In this document: piece after piece, positions 10,430 through 21,666 of the stretch
Layout of the letters: every line of letters starts with the position of its first letter
Numbering within the stretch: the stretch's first letter is position 1
DNA from: Fragilaria crotonensis
Taxonomy: Eukaryota; Bacillariophyta; Fragilariophyceae; Fragilariales; Fragilariaceae
Length of the DNA: 64,000 nucleotides
Assembly: GCA_022925895.1 (NCBI GenBank)
Contig: JAKSYS010000079.1
Span: forward strand, 1 to 64,000
Direction: 5' to 3'
Notes under the pieces: generated by a model
The model's input: the letters and a program-made list of their open reading frames with translations, nothing else
Database searches by the model: none
Told to the model about the DNA's origin: nothing
Translations under genes and position numbers: made by a program

Positions 10430-11509
10430 TCATTGTATGAGTTCACGAATGACAGCTCCAGGAACGAAGACATTTTCAGTCGACCATGGATCCAGCAAGA
10501 TATCCGTACCATCGAAAGTAATGGAAAACACTCGCTTGCCACCCTCAAACTTGCCACCCTCAAACTTGCCCGCCTCAAGCTCCTCTAGTAGACGAGCCAT
10601 GGCATCTTTAATGTTGCACTCATGTTGCACGATCTCAACGTCAACAAAACCCTTGGCGGCAAGGCTTTGTAGGCGATGCTCCGCGACTCGGGTCAACGAG
10701 CCTCTGTATTTGTTCCCTGCCCAAAGAGTGAGACTGCCACTGCTGATCATTTGATACACTTTGCTGGTACCCCAGTACCGGGGATTTCCTGTTGTAACTT
10801 CAACCGGGTCGTCGTTGTCGTCCATAGCGTCAACTTCAGCATTGAACAAGACTACGTGTCCACCAACATCCATGAGGTGCAGATGAACAAGTTCTTCGGA
10901 TCTGTGCTCGTCGCGAAAAGTCTTTCCCGTCGTGAATCTTTCAAATTGGAAACCAGGTGCCGCCTTATCGGAAGTGTAGTCCTTGTGTGTGGCAATCATG
11001 ATGGTATCGGTTCCAGGCAAAAGGGTGACGAGATATGCTTTGTCGTTGCTTATTGTCCTAGTCGCGAGGACTTCCAGTGTCGAACCACCAAAGAAAAAGT
11101 CCACCTTGTTCATGTCCACACCGCGATGACGCACGGCGACATGGATGGTGGTCACGTGTGGTGGCTTGTGGGGGTACTTGTTGGTGGTCTCGCGAGGAGA
11201 AAGCGACTCAAAGGGCAGAGGCAGTTTCGAATTGAGTCGCTCGATGGGCACAGTCAGCGATGGCTTCATATCAACATCGATACTGCCTTTGATATCAGCT
11301 ACCGTCACCTCATCCAGATCTTTGTACGCACCATTGGGTGTCCAGCCGAAGTATCCCAGATCAGCGATTGGAGTAAAGATGCTTAGCTCCGTTGCTTCAA
11401 GTGCCTGGACGAGTCCTTTGCTCGGACGAAACCCAGTAGTATCGTCGGACTTCGCTTTGGAGATCTCGAGCGCGAGGATCTCTTTAATGAGGTCATTGAT
11501 ATCCGTCAT
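10430..11509 (-). CDS. Unrecognised protein with DFFFGGSTLE motif
   Basis: Intact single-exon gene of 359 residues. The start is the ATG at 11509 (MTDINDLIKEI); the frame opens slightly further upstream at 11542 but that ATG has a less natural leader. Features: a short acidic and helical N-terminus; FTPIADLGYFGWTPNG (about residues 46-61); HKPPHVTTIHVAVRHRGVD before the most conserved block DFFFGGSTLEVLATR; FQFERFTTGK; a DVGGHVVLFNAEVDAMD strand; and a C-terminus containing a duplicated KFEGG unit from a 15-bp repeat (about 10545-10575). No signal peptide or membrane segment. The GGSTLE block recalls uncharacterised fungal and algal proteins, but function is unknown to me. A degraded tandem copy lies 1.9 kb downstream on the same strand, which marks a local duplication. 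Confidence 0.7.
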   Translation of the reverse strand: MTDINDLIKEILALEISKAKSDDTTGFRPSKGLVQALEATELSIFTPIADLGYFGWTPNGAYKDLDEVTVADIKGSIDVDMKPSLTVPIERLNSKLPLPFESLSPRETTNKYPHKPPHVTTIHVAVRHRGVDMNKVDFFFGGSTLEVLATRTISNDKAYLVTLLPGTDTIMIATHKDYTSDKAAPGFQFERFTTGKTFRDEHRSEELVHLHLMDVGGHVVLFNAEVDAMDDNDDPVEVTTGNPRYWGTSKVYQMISSGSLTLWAGNKYRGSLTRVAEHRLQSLAAKGFVDVEIVQHECNIKDAMARLLEELEAGKFEGGKFEGGKRVFSITFDGTDILLDPWSTENVFVPGAVIRELIQ

Positions 11510-11983
11510 GGTGAGGAACTCTGTTTTTGTGGAATAAATCAATCAATGGATAAAGATTCTTCTTCCCGTGCTGCACACTATATGCTTTCTACATCAGCGT
11601 TCTCGACCTTGATATGGTCTGGCTCGCGAAGCTGAATATTTCAAATTCATATGGGATTCATACCAGAGAGTGACTTCATGCCTTCATCTGCAAGTTGGGA
11701 GCGACAGATTAAATATTTCATTGTCACATAGTAGGATTCATACCAGAGTCCGAGCTGCGAGCTTTCCTATCGGCTATCCGAGTTTGAAGGCGTCCGCTAT
11801 GACATCGGACCTGCACCCCCTCCAGACTAATCCACCATGAACAAACACTACATCACTCACCGTAAAATACTGCCGAAATCGTAGTTTAATTATCGGAACA
11901 CGATTCTACCTTGTGATTGTATAAGCGACGCCGCTAAAGCTTTTCCTTGCAATAGATACCTAAGAGGATCATGTCGAATTCGT
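11510..11983. other. Intergenic, promoter side of the GGSTLE gene
   Basis: Contains the likely promoter of the minus-strand gene ending its start at 11509, and the 3' flank of the jacalin gene. A 15-bp direct repeat GGATTCATACCAGAG occurs at 11654-11668 and 11734-11748, 80 bp apart. Nothing else recognised. Confidence 0.4.
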
Positions 11984-13138
11984 TCAAATAGGTCCCCAAC
12001 GGAGTCCGATCGCGTCGAGGGACGCACCGGCACGGCCATTAATGCCGCACAGCTTCTTGCCATTAGGTGCCTGGAATTCCGTTTCCTCACCTTTCTTGTC
12101 GATAAGGGGTCGGCCCTTGCCTCCAGCCACCAATTTGTGGCCCTTGTTTGTGACAAACGTCAAACAGTGAACCAAGTTCGCGTGGCGGACAACAACCGAA
12201 GTGACATATTCGTCATCGTCCAACTCAATCGAGTGTTCCTTTCCAGCATCACCTCCATGTCTCTTGCCAGGGCCATTGTCGTAAGTAACCATAATGGCAT
12301 CGACAATCATGCCACTATAGACCGAAATCTTCTTAATGGCCTTGTGGTTAAGATCGTCAAAGGCAGCTCCACCTTCGCCACCAACTTGTCGGGAGCCTGC
12401 GAACGATGGTTTGGCAGCTTGCTTGGCAGGCGCAGAAGACGTCTTGACAGGCGCAGCAGTCTCGTCCTCCGTCTCCTCTTCCTTACTTGAGGGAGCAGCA
12501 GCGGGGGCCGCGGAAGTCTTGGTAGGCTTTGGTGGAAATCGTCAGTGTGAAAATTGTTGGTCCTCAAAATGATTCATGAACAACGGAGCTGATATCATGC
12601 AACACGTACCGCCTTGCCATCATCTTCAAAAAGAACTTCGCCAGTCTCGTCCCACGTAATGCGCGTGTATCCAAAGTGAGTGGCAGCAGTTCGTTCCGCA
12701 TCGGTCAATTCCTTCCAGTATTTGTGTTCAATAGGAAAGTCTCGAACGTGCCAGTCGTCATCCCAACTTTCCTTGGTCCAACCAATGACCAATGCAGCGG
12801 CCTGAGTTTCTGCACATTGACAAATGTTGGAATGATCGTTCATTGTAAGTCATGTGCAACGAGGGGGGACATGACGACGACGTACACCTGCATACATTTG
12901 ACATACCTTTATCAGTATCATCCCACCAAATATCAAGCTTCTCTCTGACAATATCCCATCCCAAAAACAGGGCGGCACGTTTTTCACTCAAGGTCAGGTC
13001 GACAAATTCCTTCGTATCGTAGGGGACTGGATGGTCGTCATCCCACGATTCCTGCGTGGTGTAGCCCATGGCGGCTGCTGCCTTTTTGCATTCGGCAGGG
13101 AGATCCTCGTACCACCAATCCTTGTACTTTTCTGGCAT
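11984..13138 (-). CDS. Jacalin-like lectin domain protein with two N-terminal WDDD repeats
   Basis: Three exons on the minus strand: 12907-13138, 12610-12809 and 11984-12526. The introns of 97 and 83 bp have GT-AG borders and matching phases (1 and 0), giving 324 residues. Residues about 15-140 hold two related units, each with an AAA.GYT or AA..GWT start, ESWDDD, and a K-[EY]-[FW] linker to an AA..[LF]G[WY] core. One sits largely in exon 1 and the other in exon 2, so the repeat was probably duplicated with its exon. A low-complexity Ala/Pro/Lys/Glu linker follows (about 145-190). The C-terminal about 130 residues form a jacalin fold: AFDDL, IKKISVYSGMIVDAIMVTYD, HGG, a TSVVVRHANLV strand and a GLRWGPI end. 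Jacalin domains bind mannose or galactose. There is no signal peptide, so a cytosolic or nuclear lectin is likely. The ligand is not predictable. Confidence 0.8.
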
Positions 13139-13851
13139 TGTTAGAGTATGTGTTTGGGGGGTTGATTTGTTGTTGTTGTTACGTTTGCAGCGAGCGAGAT
13201 TTTGTGTCTCTATACCCTCGAGTGGTTTGTTTTTGTGTGACAGAGAATCCCGGTTTCGAATGTATGGGAAAGAGTGTGCGTCTCATGTGCTCTCCCTGTA
13301 TGCTCTCCACTATGATTGGAAAGATCCGCTGATCCCCAAGTCGGAGACGGGCTGACACCACGAACCACTATGTGGCAAAGAGATTGGAGGGAAAATAGAT
13401 CCGTTCTCGCAACGGTCGGGTAGGAGACATCCGGGATCCCGTACTGCAACTCGTTTCGGCGAGATCCACATCGGTTTGGCTATACTCGGTGTATATGTGG
13501 TACACATGGTGTCCGAGGGGATGGCGGGCGTCTAAATTTATCGAGGTAGTCAAACGTCGTTATGAAAATGCCGATTAGAAAGAACCCGGGAAATTGAAAT
13601 GAATGCGAGTTTTAATATATGGAATAAAATATGGATCTAGCTCGATCTACACGTGGAGGTGTTTTGGCAAAGTAGGCCTTGTCATCGTTCTTCACGTTTT
13701 CAGGGTTGTGCCGAATCCACCGACGCCCAGCTCATCAGATACGAGTGACGCTGTGACGACTCATCGGAGTCATATCCATGACGCAGCCCACAATCCACAA
13801 TCCAACTCGACTTGAAGCGATGGCATATATCATACATCTTGGAAGAAGAAG
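13139..13851. other. Divergent intergenic region
   Basis: Lies between the starts of the jacalin gene (minus) and the DUF1350 gene (plus), so it should carry both promoters. A TGTGTTTGGGGGGTTG stretch sits just upstream of the jacalin ATG. No TATA box or other motif can be assigned with confidence and no gene is seen. Confidence 0.4.
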
Positions 13852-15272
13852 ATGATGTGTGCCTATGTACATGTACGCATTCCAACTGTGATTGTATCAA
13901 TATGGATTTTAGCATGTTTACCAACTCCAGTATCAGCATTTGCGGAGTGTCCCAATTTGAATTCAATGGGAAGGCCGTTGGCAGTGATCAATCGAGGGAC
14001 CAGACAAATGAACATTCATGCCCCAGCCGCGCACGCTACAACTGGTAGCAGTTCAAGATCAATACTTTCTCTTCGAATGGCTGATACTACCCGTACTGCG
14101 GGAAGTACCGTCTCTGACTCAAAAACGGCCGCTACTTCAACCAATTTTCTCATGGGCCGCTGGGAAGAACTTCACGATAACTATGTGTTGAGGCCAAATG
14201 TTGAAGACGACCCCCTCGGGCCCTACTACATTTTCTTGGCGGAGCCATTGTGGGCGCTGTCCCTCATGTTTCATATCGATACTTGCTGGAGCGGCTCGCT
14301 GACAAGGGGTATTTGGTCATTGCAACCCCATACAATCTATCGTTTGATCACCTAGATACGTGCGACGTTGTCATTCAACGATTCGAACGAATTGCTCCCA
14401 TGTTGGCACGAGAATACGGTGCGATACCCGTTATTGGCGTAGGGCATTCATGCGGAGCCCTCTTGCAGCTGCTTATCACCAGTCTCTTTCCAGACACACC
14501 CAGAGCCGCAAACGCGCTCATAAGTTTCAACAACAAGCCCATCAAGGTCGCCGTGCCGTTCTTTGATGAAGTATTTGCTCCATTCTTTACCTCGGTCGCT
14601 CTCAAGGATGGAGCTTCAGACTCCAGTGGATTAGACGTTATCAATGTTGCTCTCAAGTTGGCAAGAACCGCAAGCGAGGGTCAATTACCGTCGGATGAAT
14701 TGTTGGCCGAAGCGAACCGCGTCATGACTCCACAACTGCTGAAAGGCCTCCCTCCACTTGCAATTCCGGACGCCCTGCGCCAGGGCCTTCAGACCTTATT
14801 ATCTCCATCTTCCGCAGCTCTCACCTCCGCCGGCGTTCTGCCTCTCCTCCACCAACTGGTTGACACGTTGGATCAGATACCACTCTTGATCCAAGAAGTT
14901 GCTGACGGCGCCCGCGATTTCGTCCCCACCCCCGCCACGGTCCGAGCCGCCGCCCGACGCGCGTATCGCGCTCGTCGCACTCTCATTCTACAATACGATG
15001 AGGATTCGATTGACGAATCCGAAGAAATTGAAAACCTATTGAAGGAAGCCGAAAGTGTCACGCGCATGAAACGTCCCATGATTGAAATTGATGTGCAGCG
15101 GACAGTATTAACTGGCGGACATGTCACGCCGTGCCTCGGACCACCCCTGGATGTGGCGACGCGTGCCGAAGATTTGGTGGGGAAGGATACTGCCAAGGAC
15201 GCATTGTTGTACGCGCAAACTGACGCTACAGTTGAGGAACTGGTACGGTGGTTGGAGGAAGCGAATCTGTAG
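13852..15272 (+). CDS. DUF1350 family protein, plastid-targeted, with one-base frameshift
   Basis: N-terminal signal peptide (ILACLPTPVSAFAECP) with an SAFA-type cleavage site, as in diatom bipartite plastid targeting sequences. The domain then reads WEELHDNYVLRP, and after a one-base gap LHFLGGAIVGAVPHVSYRYLLERLADKGYLVIATPYNLSFDH, RFERI, and VIGVGHSCGALLQLL. Those are the DUF1350 landmarks, an alpha/beta-hydrolase-like fold with GHS at the nucleophile elbow. The shift falls at GGGCCC (14218-14223); one extra G restores GALLHFLGG. The C-terminal extension (about 150 residues) has helical Arg-rich segments and ends EEANL. DUF1350 is conserved in cyanobacteria and plastids without a settled function. 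The shift is probably an assembly indel because both flanks are conserved. Confidence 0.75.
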
Positions 15273-15476
15273 CAGTTGTTGGAGAGTGGAACATTTTGAT
15301 GATGGCAATGACGTTGGACGGTATGGGCATTAGGGTAGCTAGGGACGAAACATAACTTTGGATTATTGAAGTTAACAGTCTACGAGTTGCCTGCTTGTTT
15401 TCGTCGGTTTGGGAAATTCGCCGAACAAAGTTCGTGTATTCTAGAAGTTACTCATTAAATAGTAGTATTAGTATTG

Positions 15477-17850
15477 TTAAAGCATCCTTGGTGGAGGAGG
15501 GAGTCCAAAAAAATCTTGTGCCGTAGCGGCGGCAGCAGGCGAGGCCCTCGGTTTATCATGTAGTGGTGATGCTTCCGAGAGTGGAACATCTTGCATATCA
15601 GCAATGGAATCATCGTACACGCCTGGGGCCGCAGTCGATTCAAAGGGCGCTGACGAAGGTGGCTCCGCTTCTGGTTGCGATGGGACAGCAAAGACTTCCG
15701 CCTCAGCCGCCGTTTCGGGTGCATGATGTTCCTCTTGTTTCTCTTCTTCTTGGTTGACGATGGGAGAACTCTCATCAGCACTCTGTTCTGTCACTACCTC
15801 ATCACTTTTGCTGGGTTCCGAGGCGAACAAGTCTTGCGCACTTCGGATCGATTCGGTCGACGCACTATGCATAATTGGTTTTTGAGCAGGTATAACTGGA
15901 ACGTTGCCAGAAGGAGGTGCCGCAAACACTGCCGCAGGATCAGTCTTTAGAGGAGTTGTATAATCCGAAGAAATGGACTGCTCTGCCAACTGCTTTTGCA
16001 AAGCAGGAACGCCGTCCGAGGGTGGAGACGCGAAGAAAGATGCAGGATCACAGCTGCCGGGCGTCACAGCAGGGTGGCCAAGTGAGTTGTGTCGAGCGTG
16101 AGGAGTTGTCGGCGCATGCTCAACATGCCGAGCATTCCCGATCGGGTTTGGGTTCCTGCTTACGCTGGAGAGCGGGAGGCGGTGGAAGGAACAAAGACGC
16201 TGCAGAGGGTGACGGATGCTGATATGGCGAAGCTGCTGATTGTTGGTACCCTTGATCATATCCCTGCTGAGGAGGTTGTTGTTGATATCCTTGATCATAT
16301 CCGTGTTGGGCAGGTGGTTGTTGGTATCCTTGATCATATCCCTGCTGGGCAGTTGGTTGTTGATATCCTTGATCATATCCCTGCTGTGGAGGTGGTTGTT
16401 GGTATCCTAGATCATACCCCTGCTGGGCGGGTGGTTGTTGATATCCTTGATCGTATCCCTGCTGGGGAGGTGGTTGTTGATATCCTTGATCATATCCCTG
16501 TTGGGCAGGTGGTTGTTGATATCCTTGATCATATCCCTGCTGAGGAGGTGGTTCTTGATAACCTTGATCATATCCCTGCTGAGCTGGTGGCTGTTGATAA
16601 CCTTGATCATAGCCCTGCTGAGAAGGCGACTGCTGGTATCCTTGATGATATCCCTGCTGAACTGGAGTGGTTTGGGCTACCACGGATGGAGCACGACTGG
16701 CTGGATTGAACATGGTAAAGCCAGTAGATGCGGCAGTCGCTGCTACTCCTGCTGCCAGTGGAGGTACCCCATAAAAGTTGTTGATGGCTCCCGAAGTGGG
16801 AGGGGTCGGCAGGGCCTTGCCGTCGTAGGATAAATACCTGGATTTAGGGAGTCCACCCCTGGCGTAGGGATTGGGTGCAGAAGATGATGATGAGGCAGCA
16901 GTGTAGGGGTTGGAGCTTCCCACGGCGGGAGTACTTCCAGAGGAGGGAGGAGGTGGAATTGCAGGAGCACTGCCAGAATTGGCATTGCCGTACTTTTTAG
17001 CGAGATTGACATCGGAAGAGGATGAATGAAAGCCATCTGGACGATACCTTGATGCAGCTCCAATGGCAGCGGATGAATGACCAGTACGAGCATACCCATG
17101 ATTTCCAGATGGTGGTGCGGATGCATTGGTACTCGAACTGGTAGGGTAACTGCTTGCCGAGGGTGGCGCCGACATTGCTGTCGGCGGCATTCCAGGTGAT
17201 GGAGTTGCAAATTGACCCGGAGGTCCGATCGGTGGTGGTCCACCTGGAGGCGGGGTGGAGGGGACTCCATGATTTGGAATTCCACCCATGGGCGGAGGAG
17301 GCATGTTGGAATAATTAATTTGCAGTCCTCCCATATCAATGCCCGGAGGAAGACCAACACCACCATTATCCAAGGCATGCTGCGTCTCTTGCTGTAGCTG
17401 AAGCGGAAGCAGATATTGCCTGACACTATTTACTGTGGCTGTATCGTAGGGTGTTTGTCCCGTCCCGTTCTTGGCAACCACGGATGCACTGAATTCTGTG
17501 ACTAGCAGTTTAACAATGTGCAATGCCGTCTTGGAATTGGTATTGAGGCAGGCATAGTGTAAAGCAGTATTGCCCATGGCATCCAACTGTTCGGTCGTCG
17601 CTCCTGGAATCGCCAAGAGTTGTCTCATTAAGCGTTCCATACCATGCTGACAAGCCAAGTGAATGGGATACGTTCCCTTCGTGGGCTGAATGACCGTGTA
17701 GACTGGATCCATCATTTCAGTGAGACATCCTTGCGCCGTTGATTCGTCGTTCCTCTGAACCGAGTACAGGAACCGTCCGACGGCATCGGTCGGAGGCGGA
17801 GCCACTGTCTGCGCCAGTTGTTCCAGTCTTTCTGTGGCCCAGGAGAACAT
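15477..17850 (-). CDS. Ankyrin-repeat protein with Pro-rich linker and QQGYDQGYQQPP tandem repeats
   Basis: Starts at the ATG at 17850. Residues about 60-150 contain ankyrin-type units (TYPIHLACQHGMERLMRQLL, GNTALHYACLNTN, GQTPYDTA). A long Pro/Gly/Ser/Ala-rich linker follows, then about a dozen copies of a 13-residue unit of the form QQGYDQGYQQPPA (about 16240-16660), a Gln/Tyr prion-like tract. A probable 110-bp intron (16054-16163) has donor GTAAGC and acceptor CAG. Beyond it the frame continues as a region with four loosely repeated DPA-xFFA-x-PPS motifs, ending PPPPRML. Exon phases across this intron are off by one base, so the exact junction or one base of sequence is uncertain. No membrane segment. 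Inference: an adaptor that binds through ankyrin repeats and may self-associate or phase-separate through the QY tract. Confidence 0.7.
16240..16660. repeat. 39-bp coding minisatellite
   Basis: About eleven tandem copies of a unit of about 39 bp, recognisable on the plus strand by CCTTGATCATATCCCTGCTG and the spacer GGTGGTTGTTGATAT. On the minus strand each unit encodes one 13-residue QQGYDQGYQQPPx repeat of the ankyrin protein. Copies differ by point changes that mostly keep the residues (Ala/Pro swaps, one Leu for Gln, one His for Gln), so the array is translated and partly constrained. Copy number is expected to vary between alleles. Confidence 0.85.
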
Positions 17851-18820
17851 GTTAACGCGCTATGCTGTTCAGGTACTTTACTGAGAGGTGGTGATTGATG
17901 ATTGAGACAGAGGTATGAGTGCGTCGAGTAGAAAGCTCAGCGGCTCCAACAAGGACACTATGATCCGCACCAACTGGGATAAGAAATGCCATGCTTTGCA
18001 TTGCACAATACGAAGCAAGCCATGTCCTCTCTTGCCAGGCATTTCGTGTGGATGACACGCCGTCTGGAGGGTGTCCGTAAGTCCGTTCATGCTTGCTATA
18101 AATGCGAATTGTATGCTATTTTTATATCATTAATTTAACTCATGAATTGATAGTTGAATAAAACTTCCCTTCTGGGTTACTCAGTACTCCCGCCACTGTG
18201 TTCGTTGTACTTGAGGCTTGAGGCTATACTGCCCTCCCGCGCAATTCGCACATTCGATATGTACAAAAAATTTGCTCGCTGTCTGTGTATGACTACTAGC
18301 AGTAGCTACTGTAGTTCACAAAGTACTCGTACCGGTACTTGTGTAGGACTCCAGTACAGCAATATAGTGAACGATAACACGATGCAGGCACGGTTTGCGG
18401 GCTTCGTAGACGTTCACAGTTAAGTGCTACTCGGCGCATTTTTCTATTCAACGGCGCAGTGGGAGTAATTTGTCAATACTCACACAAATTTGTTCACCCT
18501 GATCGTTCCAAGAGACAACGCTGTCTTGAACTTGCACTCCAGCACTCGACCGGGAGTTCATACTTCAGCACTCGATCTCACAGATCCGCCGGTCACGTCT
18601 CACATCCTTCTCTGTTGCGGTATCAGTCATCACGATATCACTTTATTGAACGTTTCGTCCTTGTGGCAGGTTTTCTTCGTTCCATTACAATTCAAACTTG
18701 AACGGAAAACGCGACGCAAACCAAGACTTCTGGGATCAATTGTCATTATCATTTGTTCCAGCACCACTGTACTGTGATTAGTGATCATTGACCAGGGACT
18801 CTGCATTTCAACCTACTGCC
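17851..18820. other. Divergent intergenic region
   Basis: Lies between the ankyrin gene (minus) and the glycosyltransferase gene (plus) and presumably holds both promoters. Several open frames cross it without any recognisable domain. It contains GTACCGGTACTTGTGTAG-like short palindromes near 18330. No gene supported. Confidence 0.35.
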
Positions 18821-20994
18821 ATGCTTCCTCTGAATCAATCAACTCCCAATAGCAACTCGACTTTGAAACCATGGAAGTCGCAACCGGTCGTATTGCTCTC
18901 AAGTTCGGTTGCTTTTGTCTTGCTGTTCATACTTTCATCATTTTCATGGAATCAGGATTCAGGTGACTCGACGTCCAATGCTATTTCATCGCCGTTGCGC
19001 CGCATGACGGGAGATTTGCTTTCGCCCAACTTGGACGTGTTTATGGCATATTCAGACTCACCAGTGGCACGAAAGAAATTCAAGGATTTCGGTGCCAATG
19101 ACGGAATACGAATGGTCGTTTCAAATCCACAAGAACAAATGTCCTACTTTGAGCTCAATGAATGCGTCGATAAGGCTCTGGAGCGCTATCAAGCTTTTGT
19201 AAAGAAGGAACAACCTCATTTGGCTCAAGAATTGTGGAAGTTCTGCGTCCTGTCACACCACGGCGGCCTCTATGTCGATGCAGAAAGTCCTCTTCTCATA
19301 TCGGTGGACGAAATTAAAATCCTCAATCGAAACGTCGCGATCACCTCTGATTACTTTGACTCTACGATCCACGGTGCAATTCTTCTCCTCAAGGATGGCC
19401 GTATTGCAAAAGAAATGGCACAACTGTTAGTCGACACTCCAATTTCAACCCTCATCGCGTCGCCTCTCATTGTCGCTCAGACGCTGTACCAACTCATTCA
19501 CGACAAGAATTCATCGATGTCCCAGTGGCACTTGTATAAGCACTCTTGTGTCATGAACGCACTTTCAGGACGCAAGCTCGCATCGTACTCACCGACGAAT
19601 CGCCTCGCGCACTATTGCCCGCTCGATGCTGGATACTGTTGCCAAGTTTTGGATTCTCAGACTGTTGTCATGATGACCAAACATCCAATTCTGCCGAATC
19701 AAATTCTACCAGAGACTCTCCCGCTCACATATAATCCGTCGTCGAACGGTGACGAAATTGATGAGGACCTGCCATATATTGCCACAATTCAGGAGACAAC
19801 CTACACTCGCCCTGACGATGCCCCAAAGACTCCCAATTTCTTTGATACCTTGCTTCAAAACAATTGTTTGCCGTCTGACCTGCAATGCTCCATGTGTCTT
19901 CGCGATAAGAAGGGTGCGGATTGCAAGAGATGCAAGGACGTGTGTCCTTGCTATTGCAAGACTCTCTGCAAAGTTTCGGTGGATCAGAAGTTTGTCTCCA
20001 AGGAATTGGCCATCTCATCACCTCGCTTCGCCCGAGACCCTACACGTTTGGTGCCTCGCATCATCCATCAAACGTGGTTTGAAAGTGTCACCCCTGAGAA
20101 GTATCCAAATATGTCTAGATTGATTGAATCCTTCAAGCAATCAGGCTGGGAATATAAATTTTATGATGACGATTCATCTCGCAGGCTATTGAAGAAACAC
20201 TTCCCGCCGGAGGTTCTGCAGGCCTACGATGCCTTGAAGCCTGGCGCCTTCAAGGCAGATCTCTTTCGATACTGTGTCCTTTTGATTTATGGTGGCATTT
20301 ACGCCGACATGGATGTATTGCTGGAATCGAATCTCGACGCTGCCGTGGGACCTGATATTGGCTTTATGGTCCCTGTAGACGAACCTGGAACGGTACGTTA
20401 TTCCTTGTTGCTCACGATGGTTCAGATCATTCACAAGTCTCACACGATAGATCTTACAGCCTGTGGGGAAGCGAATGTGTCTGTGGAATGGTTTCATTGC
20501 CTCTGCACCTGCCCATCCTTTCTTGGCCAAGGCCATTGAGACCGTTGTCAACAATGTTCGCAATAGATTCACCTCTGTCGATGTTGATGCTACCTTTTTG
20601 TCCTGAGCCAGAGCTCTCAGTGCTGCACGCCTTTGATACTCTCTTTACGGCTGGTCCTTGCATTCTCGGATCTGTTGTGAATAAGGTGATGGGTCGTCAC
20701 GGTCAAACTCAATTCGAACCCGGTCAAATGGAGCCTGAGGATCCTGCTTCGATTCCCGGCCGTACCATTATCTTGAAGCAAAACAAGTGGGACATGGGGG
20801 CCCATCGCTTTACGTTGCTGGAAAAGAATCTCGTCGTGGCCGCGACCGACATGCCTGACTATGACGATCGCGATAAGTTGCAAGACAAGGAGCATTACTC
20901 CAAGACGCACGTCAAGACTGGAATTTACGGTTTGGAAAAGTTGTACACCGACAACAAGAAGGCCAACGAAGACATTAAACTGATTGTAGTGTGA
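18821..20994 (+). CDS. Type II membrane glycosyltransferase with two GT32-like domains
   Basis: Exons 18821-20392 and 20460-20994 with a 67-bp GT-AG intron in phase 0. A signal anchor (residues about 22-42) follows a short cytosolic tail, as in Golgi glycosyltransferases. The first GT32-like segment has ELWKFCVLSHHGGLYVDAE, with DAE (153-155) replacing a canonical DXD. A Cys-rich linker (CSMCLRDKKGADCKRCKDVC) separates it from the second segment: IIHQTWF, AFKADLFRYCVLLIYGGIYADMD with a full DXD (about 496-498), and in exon 2 NGFIASAPAHPFL and a C-terminal GAHRFTLLEKN. A one-base excess at the T-run 20595-20599 breaks exon 2; four T restore ATFCPEPELSVLHAFDTLF. Family knowledge: GT32 (OCH1/capsular sugar transferase type) uses nucleotide sugars with a DXD metal site. 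Inference: the C-terminal domain is catalytic and the first is degenerate. The shift is probably an assembly indel. Confidence 0.75.
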
Positions 20995-21666
20995 TTGTAA
21001 TTGGGAATGGGACTGGGACTGCTGTAGGTACTACCGTAGTTAGGGTACAATAGTACAAAGTACTAATAAAGTAGACGCCACCGAAAAGATATACGGTAAC
21101 AAAAAATCAGGGTATGTTCATTCGCAATACGCAAAAAGTACTGTACCAAATGCACTGTACATGTACTCATCAGAGAACAAATGGAAACGCGACCTTGAAT
21201 ATCGTGAAAGGCCGCCGGTGTGAAGGGGACACTGTTTTCACGTGTGAATAAGAAATGTTGTTCATTTCTTCCCCTGGGTTCCTGGTCCTTGTGTTACATC
21301 TTGCATTCTCATTGGAATGCCACACAGACAGCTCGAAGTCTACCTTCTATGCGACAGTAGGACCAAAGGAGTTCGCGATTGGATCAATGGCACGTTCAAC
21401 ACAGCTGCGGGGTGAACGCGCGACTGTGTTCTCGTTTTCGATTCAGTTGGTTCGCGTTTCAACGCAGTGTTCTCATTTTGTTCCAACAGGGAATATGTGT
21501 TCCGCGTTAGACTTGGTACTCCGAGTACTACTCTTTGTAGGCAGGAGAGCTCTACGATCACTATCATTGTTCATTCAATAGATCCTTTTTCCTTGATTTT
21601 ACTCATTTTTTTCAAAATCTTGAGTGATTCCACGATACAAATTCGCATACCATCATCATCTTCACC
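20995..21666. other. Intergenic region upstream of lipase gene A
   Basis: No supported gene. Contains short GTACTAC/TACAAAGTAC palindromes near 21030-21060 and one TACTCCGAGTA copy (21517-21527), 140 bp upstream of the lipase ATG. Confidence 0.35.
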
